Positions 34,959 through 43,563 of a DNA stretch of 64,000 nt are shown one piece after another. The translations under genes were made by a program, and so were the position numbers. Origin of the DNA: Christensenellaceae bacterium (GTDB taxonomy: Bacteria; Bacillota; Clostridia; Christensenellales; Aristaeellaceae). Below the pieces are notes generated by a model that was given only the letters and a program-made list of their open reading frames with translations, did no database searches and had not been told where the DNA came from. The stretch is from the NCBI GenBank assembly GCA_020025205.1, contig JAHHSO010000002.1, positions 1-64,000 on the forward strand, read 5' to 3'. Every line of letters begins with the position of its first letter. The first letter of the stretch is position 1.

Positions 34959-34987
34959 TTGACTTTTTCTCAAAGGGAGTATATAAT
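34959..34987 (+). promoter_or_regulatory. Promoter of the SCIFF gene
   Basis: TTGACT (34959-34964) and TATAAT (34982-34987) are 17 bases apart, 31 bases before the SCIFF ATG. Confidence 0.85.
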
Positions 34988-35018
34988 TTTTAGCATATCA
35001 AGAGTGGAGGTGTCCATC

Positions 35019-35165
35019 ATGGAGCACATTAAGACGCTGAAGACCCGCAACCTGTGCGAGAGCGCAAAGAACGGCGGATGCGGTGAGTGCCAGACTTCTT
35101 GCCAGTCTGCCTGCAAGACCAGCTGCGGTATTGCAAACCAGAAGTGTGAGAATCAGAGCAAGTAA
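35019..35165 (+). CDS. SCIFF ribosomal peptide precursor
   Basis: 48 residues. It matches the six-cysteines-in-forty-five family, with the N-terminal leader MEHIKTLKTRNL and the conserved GCGECQTSCQSACKTSCG core. Cysteines lie at 13, 21, 24, 28, 32, 36 and 43, one more (Cys13) than the usual six. The maturase joins cysteine sulfurs to nearby residues as thioethers (a ranthipeptide). SCIFF peptides are near-universal in Clostridia, and their biological role is not settled. GGAGG precedes the ATG. Two terminators separate it from the maturase, so the short peptide mRNA can be far more abundant. Confidence 0.95.
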   Translation: MEHIKTLKTRNLCESAKNGGCGECQTSCQSACKTSCGIANQKCENQSK

Positions 35166-35183
35166 TTGCACACGATCAAAATT

Positions 35184-35209
35184 CCGCCTGTTTCAGGCGG
35201 TATTTTTTG
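35184..35209 (+). terminator. First terminator after SCIFF
   Basis: CCGCCTG and CAGGCGG pair around TTT, followed by TATTTTTT. Confidence 0.9.
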
Positions 35210-35242
35210 GCTTGTGGGAAATATGTTCTGCCTTCCAATGAC

Positions 35243-35266
35243 GAGCGGGCTATGCCCGCTTTTTTG
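35243..35266 (+). terminator. Second terminator after SCIFF
   Basis: GAGCGGGC and GCCCGCTT form a short GC stem with a TTTTTT tail. It lies in tandem 34 bases after the first, ahead of the maturase. Confidence 0.8.
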
Positions 35267-35328
35267 CCGTATTGCAAATAGATTTTAAACAACGAACGGC
35301 CTTGAAGCGGCCGCAGGGAGATTAAACG

Positions 35329-36708
35329 ATGATTCATCAGTACAAATTGGGCGGTTTCAACATCGTGCTGGACGTTTGTTCCGGTTCGGTGCATTGTGTG
35401 GACGATGTGGCCTATGACATCATTGGCCTGTTTGAAAACACGAGCCGAGAAGAGATTGTCGCGCAGATGGAGAAGAAGTACGAAGGACGGGAAGGCATCA
35501 ATCTGCAAGAGATTGAAGCGTGCTACGATCAGGTTGTACAGCTGAAGGAAGACGGTCAGCTCTTCTCTGAGGACACTTTTGAACCGATGGCGGGCAAACT
35601 CAAGCAGAAATCTGCCGGCATTGTCAAGGCGCTCTGCCTGCATGTGGCGCATACCTGCAACCTGAACTGCTCCTACTGCTTTGCCAGCCAGGGCAAGTAT
35701 CACGGCGAACGCGCCATCATGTCCTTTGAGGTAGGCAAGCAGGCACTGGATTTCCTGATTGCGCATTCCGGCACCCGCAGAAACCTGGAAGTGGACTTCT
35801 TTGGCGGCGAACCGCTGATGAATTTTGATGTGGTCAAGCAGCTGGTGGCCTATGCCCGCAGCATTGAAAAGCAGCACAACAAGAACTTCCGCTTCACGCT
35901 GACCACCAACGGCATGTTGATTGATGACGATGTGATCGACTTCTGCAACAAGGAGATGAACAACGTCGTCCTGAGCCTGGATGGCCGCAAGGAGATTCAC
36001 GACCGCTTCCGCGTCGATCATGCCGGCCGCGGCAGCTGGGAGAGAATCGTGCCGAAGTTCCAGAAGCTCGTTGCAGTGCGCGGGGACAAAGAATACTACA
36101 TGCGCGGCACGTTCACACATGCCAATCCGGACTTCCTCAAAGACATTCAGCAGATGCTGGATCTGGGCTTCACGGAGCTGAGCATGGAGCCTGTTGTCTG
36201 CGCGCCGGGCGATCCGTCCGCGCTGACCGCACAGGACATTGAGATTGTCAAGGATCAGTATGAAAAGCTGGCTGAGCTGATGATCAAGCGCGAAGAAGAG
36301 GGAAGGCCCTTCACGTTCTATCATTACATGATCGACCTGACCGGCGGCCCCTGCATCTATAAGCGCATTTCCGGCTGTGGCTCTGGAACGGAGTATATGG
36401 CTGTGACGCCGTGGGGCGATCTGTATCCCTGCCATCAGTTTGTGGGCGATGAGAAGTTCAAGCTGGGCAACATCTGGGACGGCGTTACCAACACTGAACG
36501 TCAGGAAGAGTTTGCTTCCTGCAACGTGTATGCGCATCCGGAATGCCGTGACTGCTGGGCGCGCCTGTATTGCTCCGGCGGCTGTGCGGCTAATGCGTAC
36601 CATGCGACAGGATCAATCCGCGGCGTTTATGAAAGCGGCTGCGAGCTGTTCCGCAAGCGCATGGAGTGTGCCATCATGGTGCAGCTGGCACGACTGATGA
36701 AGGAATAA
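35329..36708 (+). CDS. SCIFF maturase, radical SAM/SPASM enzyme
   Basis: 459 residues. An N-terminal peptide-recognition region (1-95) precedes the radical SAM core with Cys110, Cys114 and Cys117 in CNLNCSYC, which bind the 4Fe-4S cluster that cleaves SAM. The C-terminal SPASM domain (about 340-440) has cysteines 342, 350, 368, 406, 409, 415, 419 and 438 for two auxiliary clusters. It forms thioether links in the SCIFF peptide encoded just upstream. A possible ribosome site (AGGGAG) precedes the ATG. The PLP decarboxylase gene begins one base after its stop. Confidence 0.95.
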   Translation: MIHQYKLGGFNIVLDVCSGSVHCVDDVAYDIIGLFENTSREEIVAQMEKKYEGREGINLQEIEACYDQVVQLKEDGQLFSEDTFEPMAGKLKQKSAGIVKALCLHVAHTCNLNCSYCFASQGKYHGERAIMSFEVGKQALDFLIAHSGTRRNLEVDFFGGEPLMNFDVVKQLVAYARSIEKQHNKNFRFTLTTNGMLIDDDVIDFCNKEMNNVVLSLDGRKEIHDRFRVDHAGRGSWERIVPKFQKLVAVRGDKEYYMRGTFTHANPDFLKDIQQMLDLGFTELSMEPVVCAPGDPSALTAQDIEIVKDQYEKLAELMIKREEEGRPFTFYHYMIDLTGGPCIYKRISGCGSGTEYMAVTPWGDLYPCHQFVGDEKFKLGNIWDGVTNTERQEEFASCNVYAHPECRDCWARLYCSGGCAANAYHATGSIRGVYESGCELFRKRMECAIMVQLARLMKE

Positions 36709-36709
36709 T

Positions 36710-38035
36710 ATGAAAAAAACGCCGATCTGCGATTTTGCATCGCATTATGCGCAGTCTGGGATGGTCAGAATGCATATGCCCGGGCACAAGGGAGTGTCTC
36801 TTTTGGGCATGGAAGCACTGGACATCACAGAGATTGACGGCGCGGACAGCCTGTATGAGGCGGACGGTATCATCAAACAGAGCGAAGAGGCGGCTTCTTC
36901 GCTCTTTGATTGTCCGACGCTTTATTCAACAGAAGGCTCGTCTCAGTGCATTCGCGCGATGCTGTATCTGGCGCTCATGGATGCCCAAAGGAAGAATAAG
37001 CCATGCAAGATAGCGGCGGGGCGCAATGCGCACAAGACGTTTTTGAGCGCAGCGGCTCTGCTTGATCTGGATGTTTTGTGGATGTTTCCCGAAAAGAATG
37101 CGACATATCTTTCCTGTATCATCGGGGAAGAGGAGCTGGAAAAGCTGTTTGAAGCGGAACAGCCCACGGCTGTCTACGTGACCAGCCCGGATTATCTGGG
37201 ACACACCTGCGATATTCGTGCGCTTTCTGAGGTCTGCCGTCGGCACGATGCACTGCTCCTTGTGGATAATGCGCATGGTGCATATTTGAAATTTCTGCCG
37301 GAGTCCAGACATCCTGCTGATTGGGGGGCGGATATCTGTTGTGACTCTGCGCATAAGACTTTGCCTGCGCTGACAGGCGGTGCTTATTTGCATATCAGGG
37401 ATGAAGCGCTCTATAAGCTGGGAAAACAGGCACTTGCGCTTTTTGGATCGACCAGCCCGTCGTATCTGATTATGCAGTCTCTGGATGCCTGCAACCGCTA
37501 TTTGGATGATGGATACAGGCAGAAGCTGGCCGTATTCATTCAGAAGGTGGACAGGCTCAAAGCGGCACTGGCAGAAAAAGGCTATCTGCTGGACGGCGAA
37601 GAGCCGCTCAAGCTTACGATTTGCGCCAAGGCATACGGCTACACCGGTGAAGCGCTGGCGGCGGAGATCGAGAAGCAGGGCGTGGTCTGCGAATTTGCTG
37701 ATCCAGATTATCTTGTTCTGATGCTGACACCGGAAAATACGGACGAAGAGCTTCAGCGCGTGAAGGCGGCGCTCGTTTCCATCCCTCGGAAGGAAGCGCT
37801 TTCGGAAGAGCCGCCGCGCATGGCCGGGCCTGAAAGGGTTATGACGATTCGGGAAGCGATGCTTTCCGTCAGCGAAGAAGTCGAAGCTGAGCAGGCCGTA
37901 GGGCGCGTGTTGTCTGCGGCGACTGTCGGTTGTCCGCCTGCCGTGCCCATTGTAGTTTGCGGAGAACGCATCGACGAGAGCGCTGCGGCTTGTTTTGGGT
38001 ATTATGGGATTAAAAGCTGCCGCGTCGTGCTGTAA
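36710..38035 (+). CDS. Orn/Lys/Arg decarboxylase-family PLP enzyme
   Basis: 441 residues. The fold type I family signature is at the N-terminus (RMHMPGHKG, 20-28). The PLP lysine is Lys217 in CDSAHKTLPALTGG, with the cofactor-binding Asp186 in LLVDNAHGAY. It is the short form without the N-terminal wing domain of the E. coli inducible enzymes. It probably decarboxylates arginine, lysine or ornithine to a polyamine precursor; the substrate is not evident. It starts one base after the SCIFF maturase, so the two share a transcript. A link to peptide maturation is uncertain. Confidence 0.85.
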   Translation: MKKTPICDFASHYAQSGMVRMHMPGHKGVSLLGMEALDITEIDGADSLYEADGIIKQSEEAASSLFDCPTLYSTEGSSQCIRAMLYLALMDAQRKNKPCKIAAGRNAHKTFLSAAALLDLDVLWMFPEKNATYLSCIIGEEELEKLFEAEQPTAVYVTSPDYLGHTCDIRALSEVCRRHDALLLVDNAHGAYLKFLPESRHPADWGADICCDSAHKTLPALTGGAYLHIRDEALYKLGKQALALFGSTSPSYLIMQSLDACNRYLDDGYRQKLAVFIQKVDRLKAALAEKGYLLDGEEPLKLTICAKAYGYTGEALAAEIEKQGVVCEFADPDYLVLMLTPENTDEELQRVKAALVSIPRKEALSEEPPRMAGPERVMTIREAMLSVSEEVEAEQAVGRVLSAATVGCPPAVPIVVCGERIDESAAACFGYYGIKSCRVVL

Positions 38036-38057
38036 AGAAGGCTCGGCATGGAAAAAT

Positions 38058-38103
38058 AAAAACAGCAGACACAGAGCGTTTTGTTTTGTGCCTGCTGTTT
38101 TTC
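38058..38103 (+). terminator. Terminator after the PLP decarboxylase
   Basis: AACAGCAG and CTGCTGTT pair (inner ACACA/TGTG also fits), with TTTTTC after. Confidence 0.8.
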
Positions 38104-38165
38104 TTTAAAAGTACAAAAATGTGATATAATGAAAAAAATCGTATGTGAAAATGGAGGCGGACAGT

Positions 38166-39014
38166 GTGGACATACAGTATACGGATTTGAAACAGAGCGA
38201 TATTCCGATCCTCACGCCGATCATGAAGGCGGCGTTTGACGAGGACACCAGAATGCATACTGCGCTGTCTGAGGACGGGCCGTGGGGATATGACACGGGT
38301 GAACTGCTTTTCACGCTTTTGCAGCAGGCTGTTTCCAAGGTAATCTGGTTCGAGAAAAAGCGGATTGGGGAATACACGGTTTTAAAAGACGGAAAGACCT
38401 ATACACTGGATATGTTTTTTATTGATCCAAAGTATGCTTCCAAGGGGATTGGAACAGCGGTCTTTCAAGACATTGAAAAATCCTGTCCTGATGCAGAACA
38501 GTGGAACGTAGAAACACCGGCGTATTCGAGTCGAAATCGTCATTTTTATGAAAAATGCGGGTTCAGAGTTGTTCGGGAAAAAACGTATTCAGACGGTGCA
38601 AAATCGCTGATCTTTGAAAAGCAGAGGCTCTCTGTTCTGGCATACAGGGAAGAAAGGGATTATGAAGCGATTTTGCAGGCATGCAGAGCGGAAAAGTGGG
38701 AGAGTTTTTGCACCGATAGAAAAGAACAATATCAAACGGCGCTCAAAAATTCGGTGACGTATACGGCTTTTCTGGGAGAAACGTTTTGCGGATATATCCG
38801 CTGTTTGACGGATGGCGTTTTTACGACATATTGCTGCGAAATTGTGGTCAGCGAAAAGTACAGACGCCGGGGGATTGGCAGGGCGCTCATTCAGAAGATC
38901 AAGGCGCTGTATCCTTCCTGCTGCATGGATGTGCTGAGCGACAACGATGAATTTTATCAGTCCAATGATTTTTTGCTTTTGTGCAGCGGAATGCGCAGAC
39001 TGGCGAAAAAATGA
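38166..39014 (+). CDS. Protein with two GNAT acetyltransferase domains
   Basis: 282 residues. The N-terminal GNAT domain (about 1-140) has the acetyl-CoA loop segment DPKYASKGIGTAVFQDIEKS and HFYEKCGFRVV. The C-terminal domain (about 155-280) has VVSEKYRRRGIGRALIQKIKALYP. Such proteins acetylate small molecules or protein amines; the substrate is unknown. The start is taken as GTG at 38166, which lies 8 bases after GGAGG and gives the family-like MDIQY start; an in-frame GTG at 38145 has no site. A perfect TATAAT lies at about 38125. Confidence 0.82.
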   Translation: MDIQYTDLKQSDIPILTPIMKAAFDEDTRMHTALSEDGPWGYDTGELLFTLLQQAVSKVIWFEKKRIGEYTVLKDGKTYTLDMFFIDPKYASKGIGTAVFQDIEKSCPDAEQWNVETPAYSSRNRHFYEKCGFRVVREKTYSDGAKSLIFEKQRLSVLAYREERDYEAILQACRAEKWESFCTDRKEQYQTALKNSVTYTAFLGETFCGYIRCLTDGVFTTYCCEIVVSEKYRRRGIGRALIQKIKALYPSCCMDVLSDNDEFYQSNDFLLLCSGMRRLAKK

Positions 39015-39023
39015 GGAAATTCA

Positions 39024-39058
39024 TAAAAAAAGACGCGCCCCGTCGGGTACGTCTTTTG
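39024..39058. terminator. Two-way terminator between GNAT and ECF-S genes
   Basis: AAAAGACG and CGTCTTTT pair around a GC-rich loop, with A and T runs on either side. Confidence 0.8.
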
Positions 39059-39073
39059 ATTTAAACATGGGTT

Positions 39074-39640
39074 TTACAGTTTGTCATACAGGCCCGCGTG
39101 CTTGAGCGCCGGACGCAGGGCAGAGAAGAGGATCGGCGCGCAGATAAAGGCAAACGCAGCATTCATCAGACTGCCCGGCAGCTTGGAGAGTAATTTGACT
39201 TGGACAGCCTCCGCGGCCAGACCATCTACAAAGCGGCCGAAGATGAACGTCTTGAGCATATACAGGGCAACGTAGGAGAGGGCACCCAGAATGCAGCCGA
39301 TCACGATGCGGATGGAATCGGATGTGTTCAGCGATTCTTCTTTTCGGCAGGTCTTGTAGGCAATGAGGCCTGCGACCAGCGCAATGGCACCCTTGTTGAC
39401 AAAGGTAATGATGCATTCGGCTCCCCAGCCAGCCACGATGTCATATAGACCGGAACCCAGACCGGCAGCGAGGAAACCGGCACCTGGCCCGAAGAGCAGG
39501 CCGCACAGGACACACAGCGCGTTGGTCATATGAAGCTGAGTGCCCATAAACGGTATGCGCAAATAATTGACGATAAAGACAATTGCGGTCATCAGGCCAA
39601 GAAAACAGAGCCTGAGCGTATTGTTGCGGGACGAAGACAT
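39074..39640 (-). CDS. ECF transporter substrate-binding membrane component
   Basis: 188 residues, six predicted membrane helices. The build is that of an S component of energy-coupling factor vitamin importers: an N-terminal helix LRLCFLGLMTAIVFIVNYL, then LLFGPGAGFLAAGLGSGLYDI. It would bind one vitamin or cofactor precursor and dock onto a shared EcfA-EcfA'-EcfT module, which is not in this window. The ligand cannot be named; no riboswitch is visible upstream. The ATG at 39640 follows AAAGAGGG. Confidence 0.8.
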   Translation of the reverse strand: MSSSRNNTLRLCFLGLMTAIVFIVNYLRIPFMGTQLHMTNALCVLCGLLFGPGAGFLAAGLGSGLYDIVAGWGAECIITFVNKGAIALVAGLIAYKTCRKEESLNTSDSIRIVIGCILGALSYVALYMLKTFIFGRFVDGLAAEAVQVKLLSKLPGSLMNAAFAFICAPILFSALRPALKHAGLYDKL

Positions 39641-39814
39641 GAAAAGAACCCTCTTTCTCAATGGAATGACCCCATTATACCACAATCTGGCATGTGGTAA
39701 AGAGCCAGTTTGCGATGAATTGACCATGCCAGATGAACGTCAGAGAGTGAGCCGGAGTTGTTTCTGACGGCTTGATATGCTATAATACAAAAAATAACGT
39801 ATGATGGAGGGATT

Positions 39815-41230
39815 ATGGAAAAAAGCAGACAGGGACGCGCTTTCGGGCTTTGCGGCGGCATGACGCTGGCGTTCTTTTTGATTCAAACGGTGGTGATGGA
39901 AGGGACGCTTGAACACATCGGCGGACTGGGACAGGCGTTCGCACTTTCGGCACTGTTTTCGCTTGTGCTGGGCGGGACACTGTGCGTGTTCACGCATTTG
40001 CAGCGTCCCAAGAAAAATATGCTCATCTTGACAGGTATTTTTCTTTCCCTGACGATGCTGGCAAGGGTTGCCATGCTGGACTTTATTACAGCTGATTATG
40101 AAGCATTTTTAGCCCCGTGGGTGGAAGTCTTTCGGCAGGGCGGCTTTAAAATGCTGGGCGAAAACGTGGGTGACTATAACCTGCTCTATCAGTATATCCT
40201 TCTGTGTATTTCAAAGATGCCGCTTTGCGATCTGTATCTGATTAAGTTTGTGACCATCGTGTTTGACTATGCGCTGGCGCTGGCGATGATGTGCGCGGCG
40301 GGACGATTTGCAGGAGAAAAGACGAAACTGCCGGTCTTTTTCATCATCTGTGCGCTGCCGACGACGCTTCTGGATGGCGCCTGCTGGGGGCAGTGCGATT
40401 CGGTCTATGTGTTCTTCATCGTGATGAGCCTGTACTGGCTCAAGACGGACAAGCCTGTCCGCTCGGCGGCAATGCTGGCGATTGCATTTGCCTTCAAGCT
40501 GCAGACAATCTTCTTCTTCCCGGTTGTTCTGCTGGCGCTGATCCACGGGGAATATAAACCGCGCCATGCACTGGCGTTTTTTGCGGCATATCTGGTGACG
40601 ATGATCCCGGCGCTGATTGCGGGCCGTCCATTCATGGATGCGTTGAGCGTGTATGCCAATCAGTCGATGGGGCAGTACTACGACAGGCTGACCTACACTG
40701 CACCGAATCTCTATCAGTTCTTCCCGATGCTGTCTTTTTCCAACAATCAGGAGTTTACCTGGCTGCGCTATGTGAAGGGCGTGGACGAAAAGGCAACCAA
40801 TCTCTATCTGAGCGGCGATCTGATGCCCATGATGCAGTCGGCGGCCTTGTATGCGTGCATTCTGCTGACGCTGGTGGTTGTTATATACTGGCTGATCCAT
40901 TATAAGGAAATCACCCCGGATATGACACTTACATTTGCATTGTTCTTTGCGATTTTCCTGCCGTTTGTAATGCCGAAGATTCATGAGCGTTATTTTTATC
41001 TGGCGGATATGCTCGCCATCCTTTATGCGGCAAGGCGAAAAGACAGACAGTTTATGCCGCTGCTTGTCGTGAGCGCGTCCTTCCTGAGCTATCTGCCGTA
41101 CATGCTGCGCCAGCGGCCAGTAGATGAACGCTGGATGGCGCTGATGATGCTGGCAGCGCTTGTGGTGGTTTCACGCGACATGCTTTTGGAAATGCGCAAA
41201 AATCGAGCGAAGGGGGCTGAGGCACTGTGA
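39815..41230 (+). CDS. Multi-pass GT-C type glycosyltransferase-like membrane protein
   Basis: 471 residues with about ten membrane helices. Residues about 85-100 (MLDFITADYEAFLAPW) hold the acidic DxxxxDYE-type motif in the first outer loop that lipid-linked mannosyltransferases use for catalysis. Further on, LLDGACWGQCDSVYVFFIV and PKIHERYFYLAD resemble Gpi18-like or GT87-like proteins. It probably moves a sugar from a polyprenyl phosphate to an outer surface acceptor. GGAGG lies before the ATG. Its last bases overlap the next membrane protein gene (GTGA). Confidence 0.75.
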   Translation: MEKSRQGRAFGLCGGMTLAFFLIQTVVMEGTLEHIGGLGQAFALSALFSLVLGGTLCVFTHLQRPKKNMLILTGIFLSLTMLARVAMLDFITADYEAFLAPWVEVFRQGGFKMLGENVGDYNLLYQYILLCISKMPLCDLYLIKFVTIVFDYALALAMMCAAGRFAGEKTKLPVFFIICALPTTLLDGACWGQCDSVYVFFIVMSLYWLKTDKPVRSAAMLAIAFAFKLQTIFFFPVVLLALIHGEYKPRHALAFFAAYLVTMIPALIAGRPFMDALSVYANQSMGQYYDRLTYTAPNLYQFFPMLSFSNNQEFTWLRYVKGVDEKATNLYLSGDLMPMMQSAALYACILLTLVVVIYWLIHYKEITPDMTLTFALFFAIFLPFVMPKIHERYFYLADMLAILYAARRKDRQFMPLLVVSASFLSYLPYMLRQRPVDERWMALMMLAALVVVSRDMLLEMRKNRAKGAEAL

Positions 41231-42645
41231 TAGAAGGAAAGCTGCTTCGGGCAGCAAAAAAACTGGATGCAGCGCTGACGCGCCACAAAAATATCTGGGG
41301 ACTGCTGTTGGCTGCGCTGCTGTCCGGGGGGATAGCCCTTTATCATGTATCGTCCGGGCCGCTGTCCAACCTCAACGACATTGGAGGCTGGAACAACCGC
41401 TTGTTGATGATCGTTTTGACAGCTGCTGTGATGCTGCTTGTGCTTTCGAGCGCGGTGTTTCTGCATCAGAGGAGTTTTTCGCGTCTTGCGCTCAGGGAAC
41501 TGATTCTGACGGCTGGCATGATGATACTGCTTCTGGGGATCAATCAGAAAACCTTTGTTTACAGCAGGCAGGTGCAGCCCATTGTTCGGCTGATGGATGA
41601 AGCGGGACTTCAGGCCATGGCCGGGGTAAAGACCAATCTGTCTGCACCTGCGCTGACACTTCTGTATCTGATCACGCGAGGCCCCATCTACGACATGTAT
41701 CTGGTCAAGCTTTTGTGCATCGCTGCATTTACGGGGCTTGGAATTCTGGCTGTTCATGCGGCAGATGAACGCGGCTGGGGGCTTCGCGCCGAAGCACTGA
41801 TGACGCTTTGTCTGATTCTGCCTCAGGGTTTCATGAGCGCGGGATGTGCCGCGCAGCTGGAGATCGTTTCAGCGCTGCTTCTGGGGATTTCGTTGACACT
41901 GCTTGCACAAAACCGTCATCCGCTGGTCTGTGCGCTTACATTTGGGGGTGCATTTGCGCTGTGCGGCGCGGCGCTGTATGCGCTGCCATTTTATGTCTGC
42001 GGTGAAAAAAAGCTGAAACCCATACACCTGACGGCTGCACTTGGTTTTGCTCTGGTGCTGTGCGTGCCCGCTGTGATTGACGGAGTGCCTGCCGGAAAAG
42101 CGTTTTTGAGCCTCGTTCGTGCGAATCTGGCGCTGCCTGAATACGCGTCTGGTGTGCCCAATGCCGTGTCCATCATCTCTCGCGCGCCGGTGGAGGAGAT
42201 GCCGCAGTATTTCCTGCTTCGTCAGATTCCTGAACTGGATATGGTGACGAATTTCCCTCAATATTTTACGCAGGCGCACTATGCTGTGCTGGTGCGTGGC
42301 GTGACGCTGGCCGCGCTTTCTGCTTATGTTGGACTGTGCGCGGTGAAGCTGCCGCCTGTACGCCGGGCGTTTATGCTGGCGGTTGCTGCGATGTTCGTCT
42401 GCCCGGGGGCGGGGGCGGGCTTTTTCCTGGCGCTGGCGGTGTTCTGCATGTATGTGATTTTTGCGGAACCGGAATTGAGAATCCCTGCCTGTTTGGTGTT
42501 GTTTGCTACGGCAGGCGGATTGGCTTATCCGGTGACGCAGGAAGTGCTTTTGCCGCTGGCCGCGGGAGCAGGTCTTGTCGGTGCGGCATTGTGCATGACG
42601 CTGGGCATTCTGCCCGGCGCAGGAAGGAAAGAGGTAAATGATTGA
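41227..42645 (+). CDS. Multi-pass membrane protein, partner of the GT-C-like protein
   Basis: 472 residues with about eleven hydrophobic helices. It starts at GTG overlapping the previous stop. The first outer loop lacks the acidic motif of its neighbour, but the overall layout (YVSSGPLSNLND, then ITRGPIYDMYLVKLL) echoes it. It may be a diverged, non-catalytic or altered relative formed by duplication. Function unknown. It overlaps the DUF1934 gene by 8 bases, so the run from 39815 to 44198 is one operon. Confidence 0.6.
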   Translation: MIEGKLLRAAKKLDAALTRHKNIWGLLLAALLSGGIALYHVSSGPLSNLNDIGGWNNRLLMIVLTAAVMLLVLSSAVFLHQRSFSRLALRELILTAGMMILLLGINQKTFVYSRQVQPIVRLMDEAGLQAMAGVKTNLSAPALTLLYLITRGPIYDMYLVKLLCIAAFTGLGILAVHAADERGWGLRAEALMTLCLILPQGFMSAGCAAQLEIVSALLLGISLTLLAQNRHPLVCALTFGGAFALCGAALYALPFYVCGEKKLKPIHLTAALGFALVLCVPAVIDGVPAGKAFLSLVRANLALPEYASGVPNAVSIISRAPVEEMPQYFLLRQIPELDMVTNFPQYFTQAHYAVLVRGVTLAALSAYVGLCAVKLPPVRRAFMLAVAAMFVCPGAGAGFFLALAVFCMYVIFAEPELRIPACLVLFATAGGLAYPVTQEVLLPLAAGAGLVGAALCMTLGILPGAGRKEVND

Positions 42646-43054
42646 AAATCAGGTGCGCCTGCGCGTTGTGGCGCGGATGAAGGACGAGGAAGGCGTTGTG
42701 CATGAGACGAAGAATGCACGAAGAGGCGTGCTTAAAACGTCCGCGGGAAGCGTGATGCTTTCCTATGACGATGTGCAGGATGGAATGAAGGCGAAGGTGC
42801 TTTTGTCAGCTGATGCAAAAGGGGCACAGATGCGCCGCTTGGGCGAGATGACGGGAATGCTCAATTTTGAGCCGGGAAAAAGAACAAACGGCTCATATGT
42901 GACGATGTATGGCGAAATCCCTGTAGCGGTTTATACGCGTGCGGTGAAGCTGGAGCAGCAGGAGGACAGCGGCGAGCTGCGGCTGGACTATGATGTGTTT
43001 GTCGGCGGAGAGAAAACTTCTTCGGCCGATATGACGATTGCGTGGCGCGTATGA
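42638..43054 (+). CDS. DUF1934 (YwiB-like) small beta-barrel protein
   Basis: 138 residues, soluble, all-beta. It resembles DUF1934/YwiB, a calycin-like barrel: the VMLSYDDVQDGMKAKVLL and GMLNFEPGKRTNGSYVTMYGEIPVAVYTR segments are typical. The role is unknown. In many Firmicutes it lies near rpoE, argS or murein genes. Here it is within a membrane-protein run. GGAAAGAGG precedes the ATG. The next gene overlaps its stop by 4 bases. Confidence 0.75.
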   Translation: MIENQVRLRVVARMKDEEGVVHETKNARRGVLKTSAGSVMLSYDDVQDGMKAKVLLSADAKGAQMRRLGEMTGMLNFEPGKRTNGSYVTMYGEIPVAVYTRAVKLEQQEDSGELRLDYDVFVGGEKTSSADMTIAWRV

Positions 43055-43563
43055 ATGCCAAGGGCATACGTCAGCTGGCCAGAGAGAGGCTGCTGGCAGC
43101 TGGAGGCAGGGGCTTTATGCGCTTTCTGCCGGCGGGCGGAGAGCTTTTTGTGAGTGATGCACCGCGGCATGGTGCCGTAAAAAGCGATGTGCTTGCCGCG
43201 GCAGACTTCCTTTTGCGCGAAAAGGAGGGGCTGCTGTATATCACGCCGGGGGACAGCTTGCTTCGCCTTTGCGGGGAAAATGTGCAGAAGCAGCCGGTTC
43301 AATGGGATGCAGACGACATGCCGGTACGGACACTTGCGGCACGTTTTTTAAGAGAGCAGCCGCTTCCTTTGACGGATGACGGACGGCAGATGATTCTGGA
43401 AACGCTTCGCCTGCTCTGGCAGGATGACAGACATGTGGAATTGGGAATGGGCGGCTTGCGGGCAAGAGCGGCTGTGATGCTCAGAAAAGGAGATAGAAGC
43501 GGCCTGTTTGAAGCCGGTGCGCTGCTTGAAGACTGGATTTCGGAAAGGAGCCGAAGACAATGA
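43051..43563 (+). CDS. Uncharacterised protein between DUF1934 and the metal-dependent hydrolase
   Basis: 170 residues, soluble. I do not recognise it. Features are a basic N-terminus (MNAKGIRQLARERLLAAGGRG), alternating helix and strand in the first 110 residues, and a helical C-terminus (about 118-170). It is translationally coupled on both sides (ATGA overlaps with DUF1934 and with the hydrolase), so it is almost certainly expressed. An ATG at 43042 is possible, but the overlap start at 43051 is preferred. Confidence 0.65.
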   Translation: MNAKGIRQLARERLLAAGGRGFMRFLPAGGELFVSDAPRHGAVKSDVLAAADFLLREKEGLLYITPGDSLLRLCGENVQKQPVQWDADDMPVRTLAARFLREQPLPLTDDGRQMILETLRLLWQDDRHVELGMGGLRARAAVMLRKGDRSGLFEAGALLEDWISERSRRQ

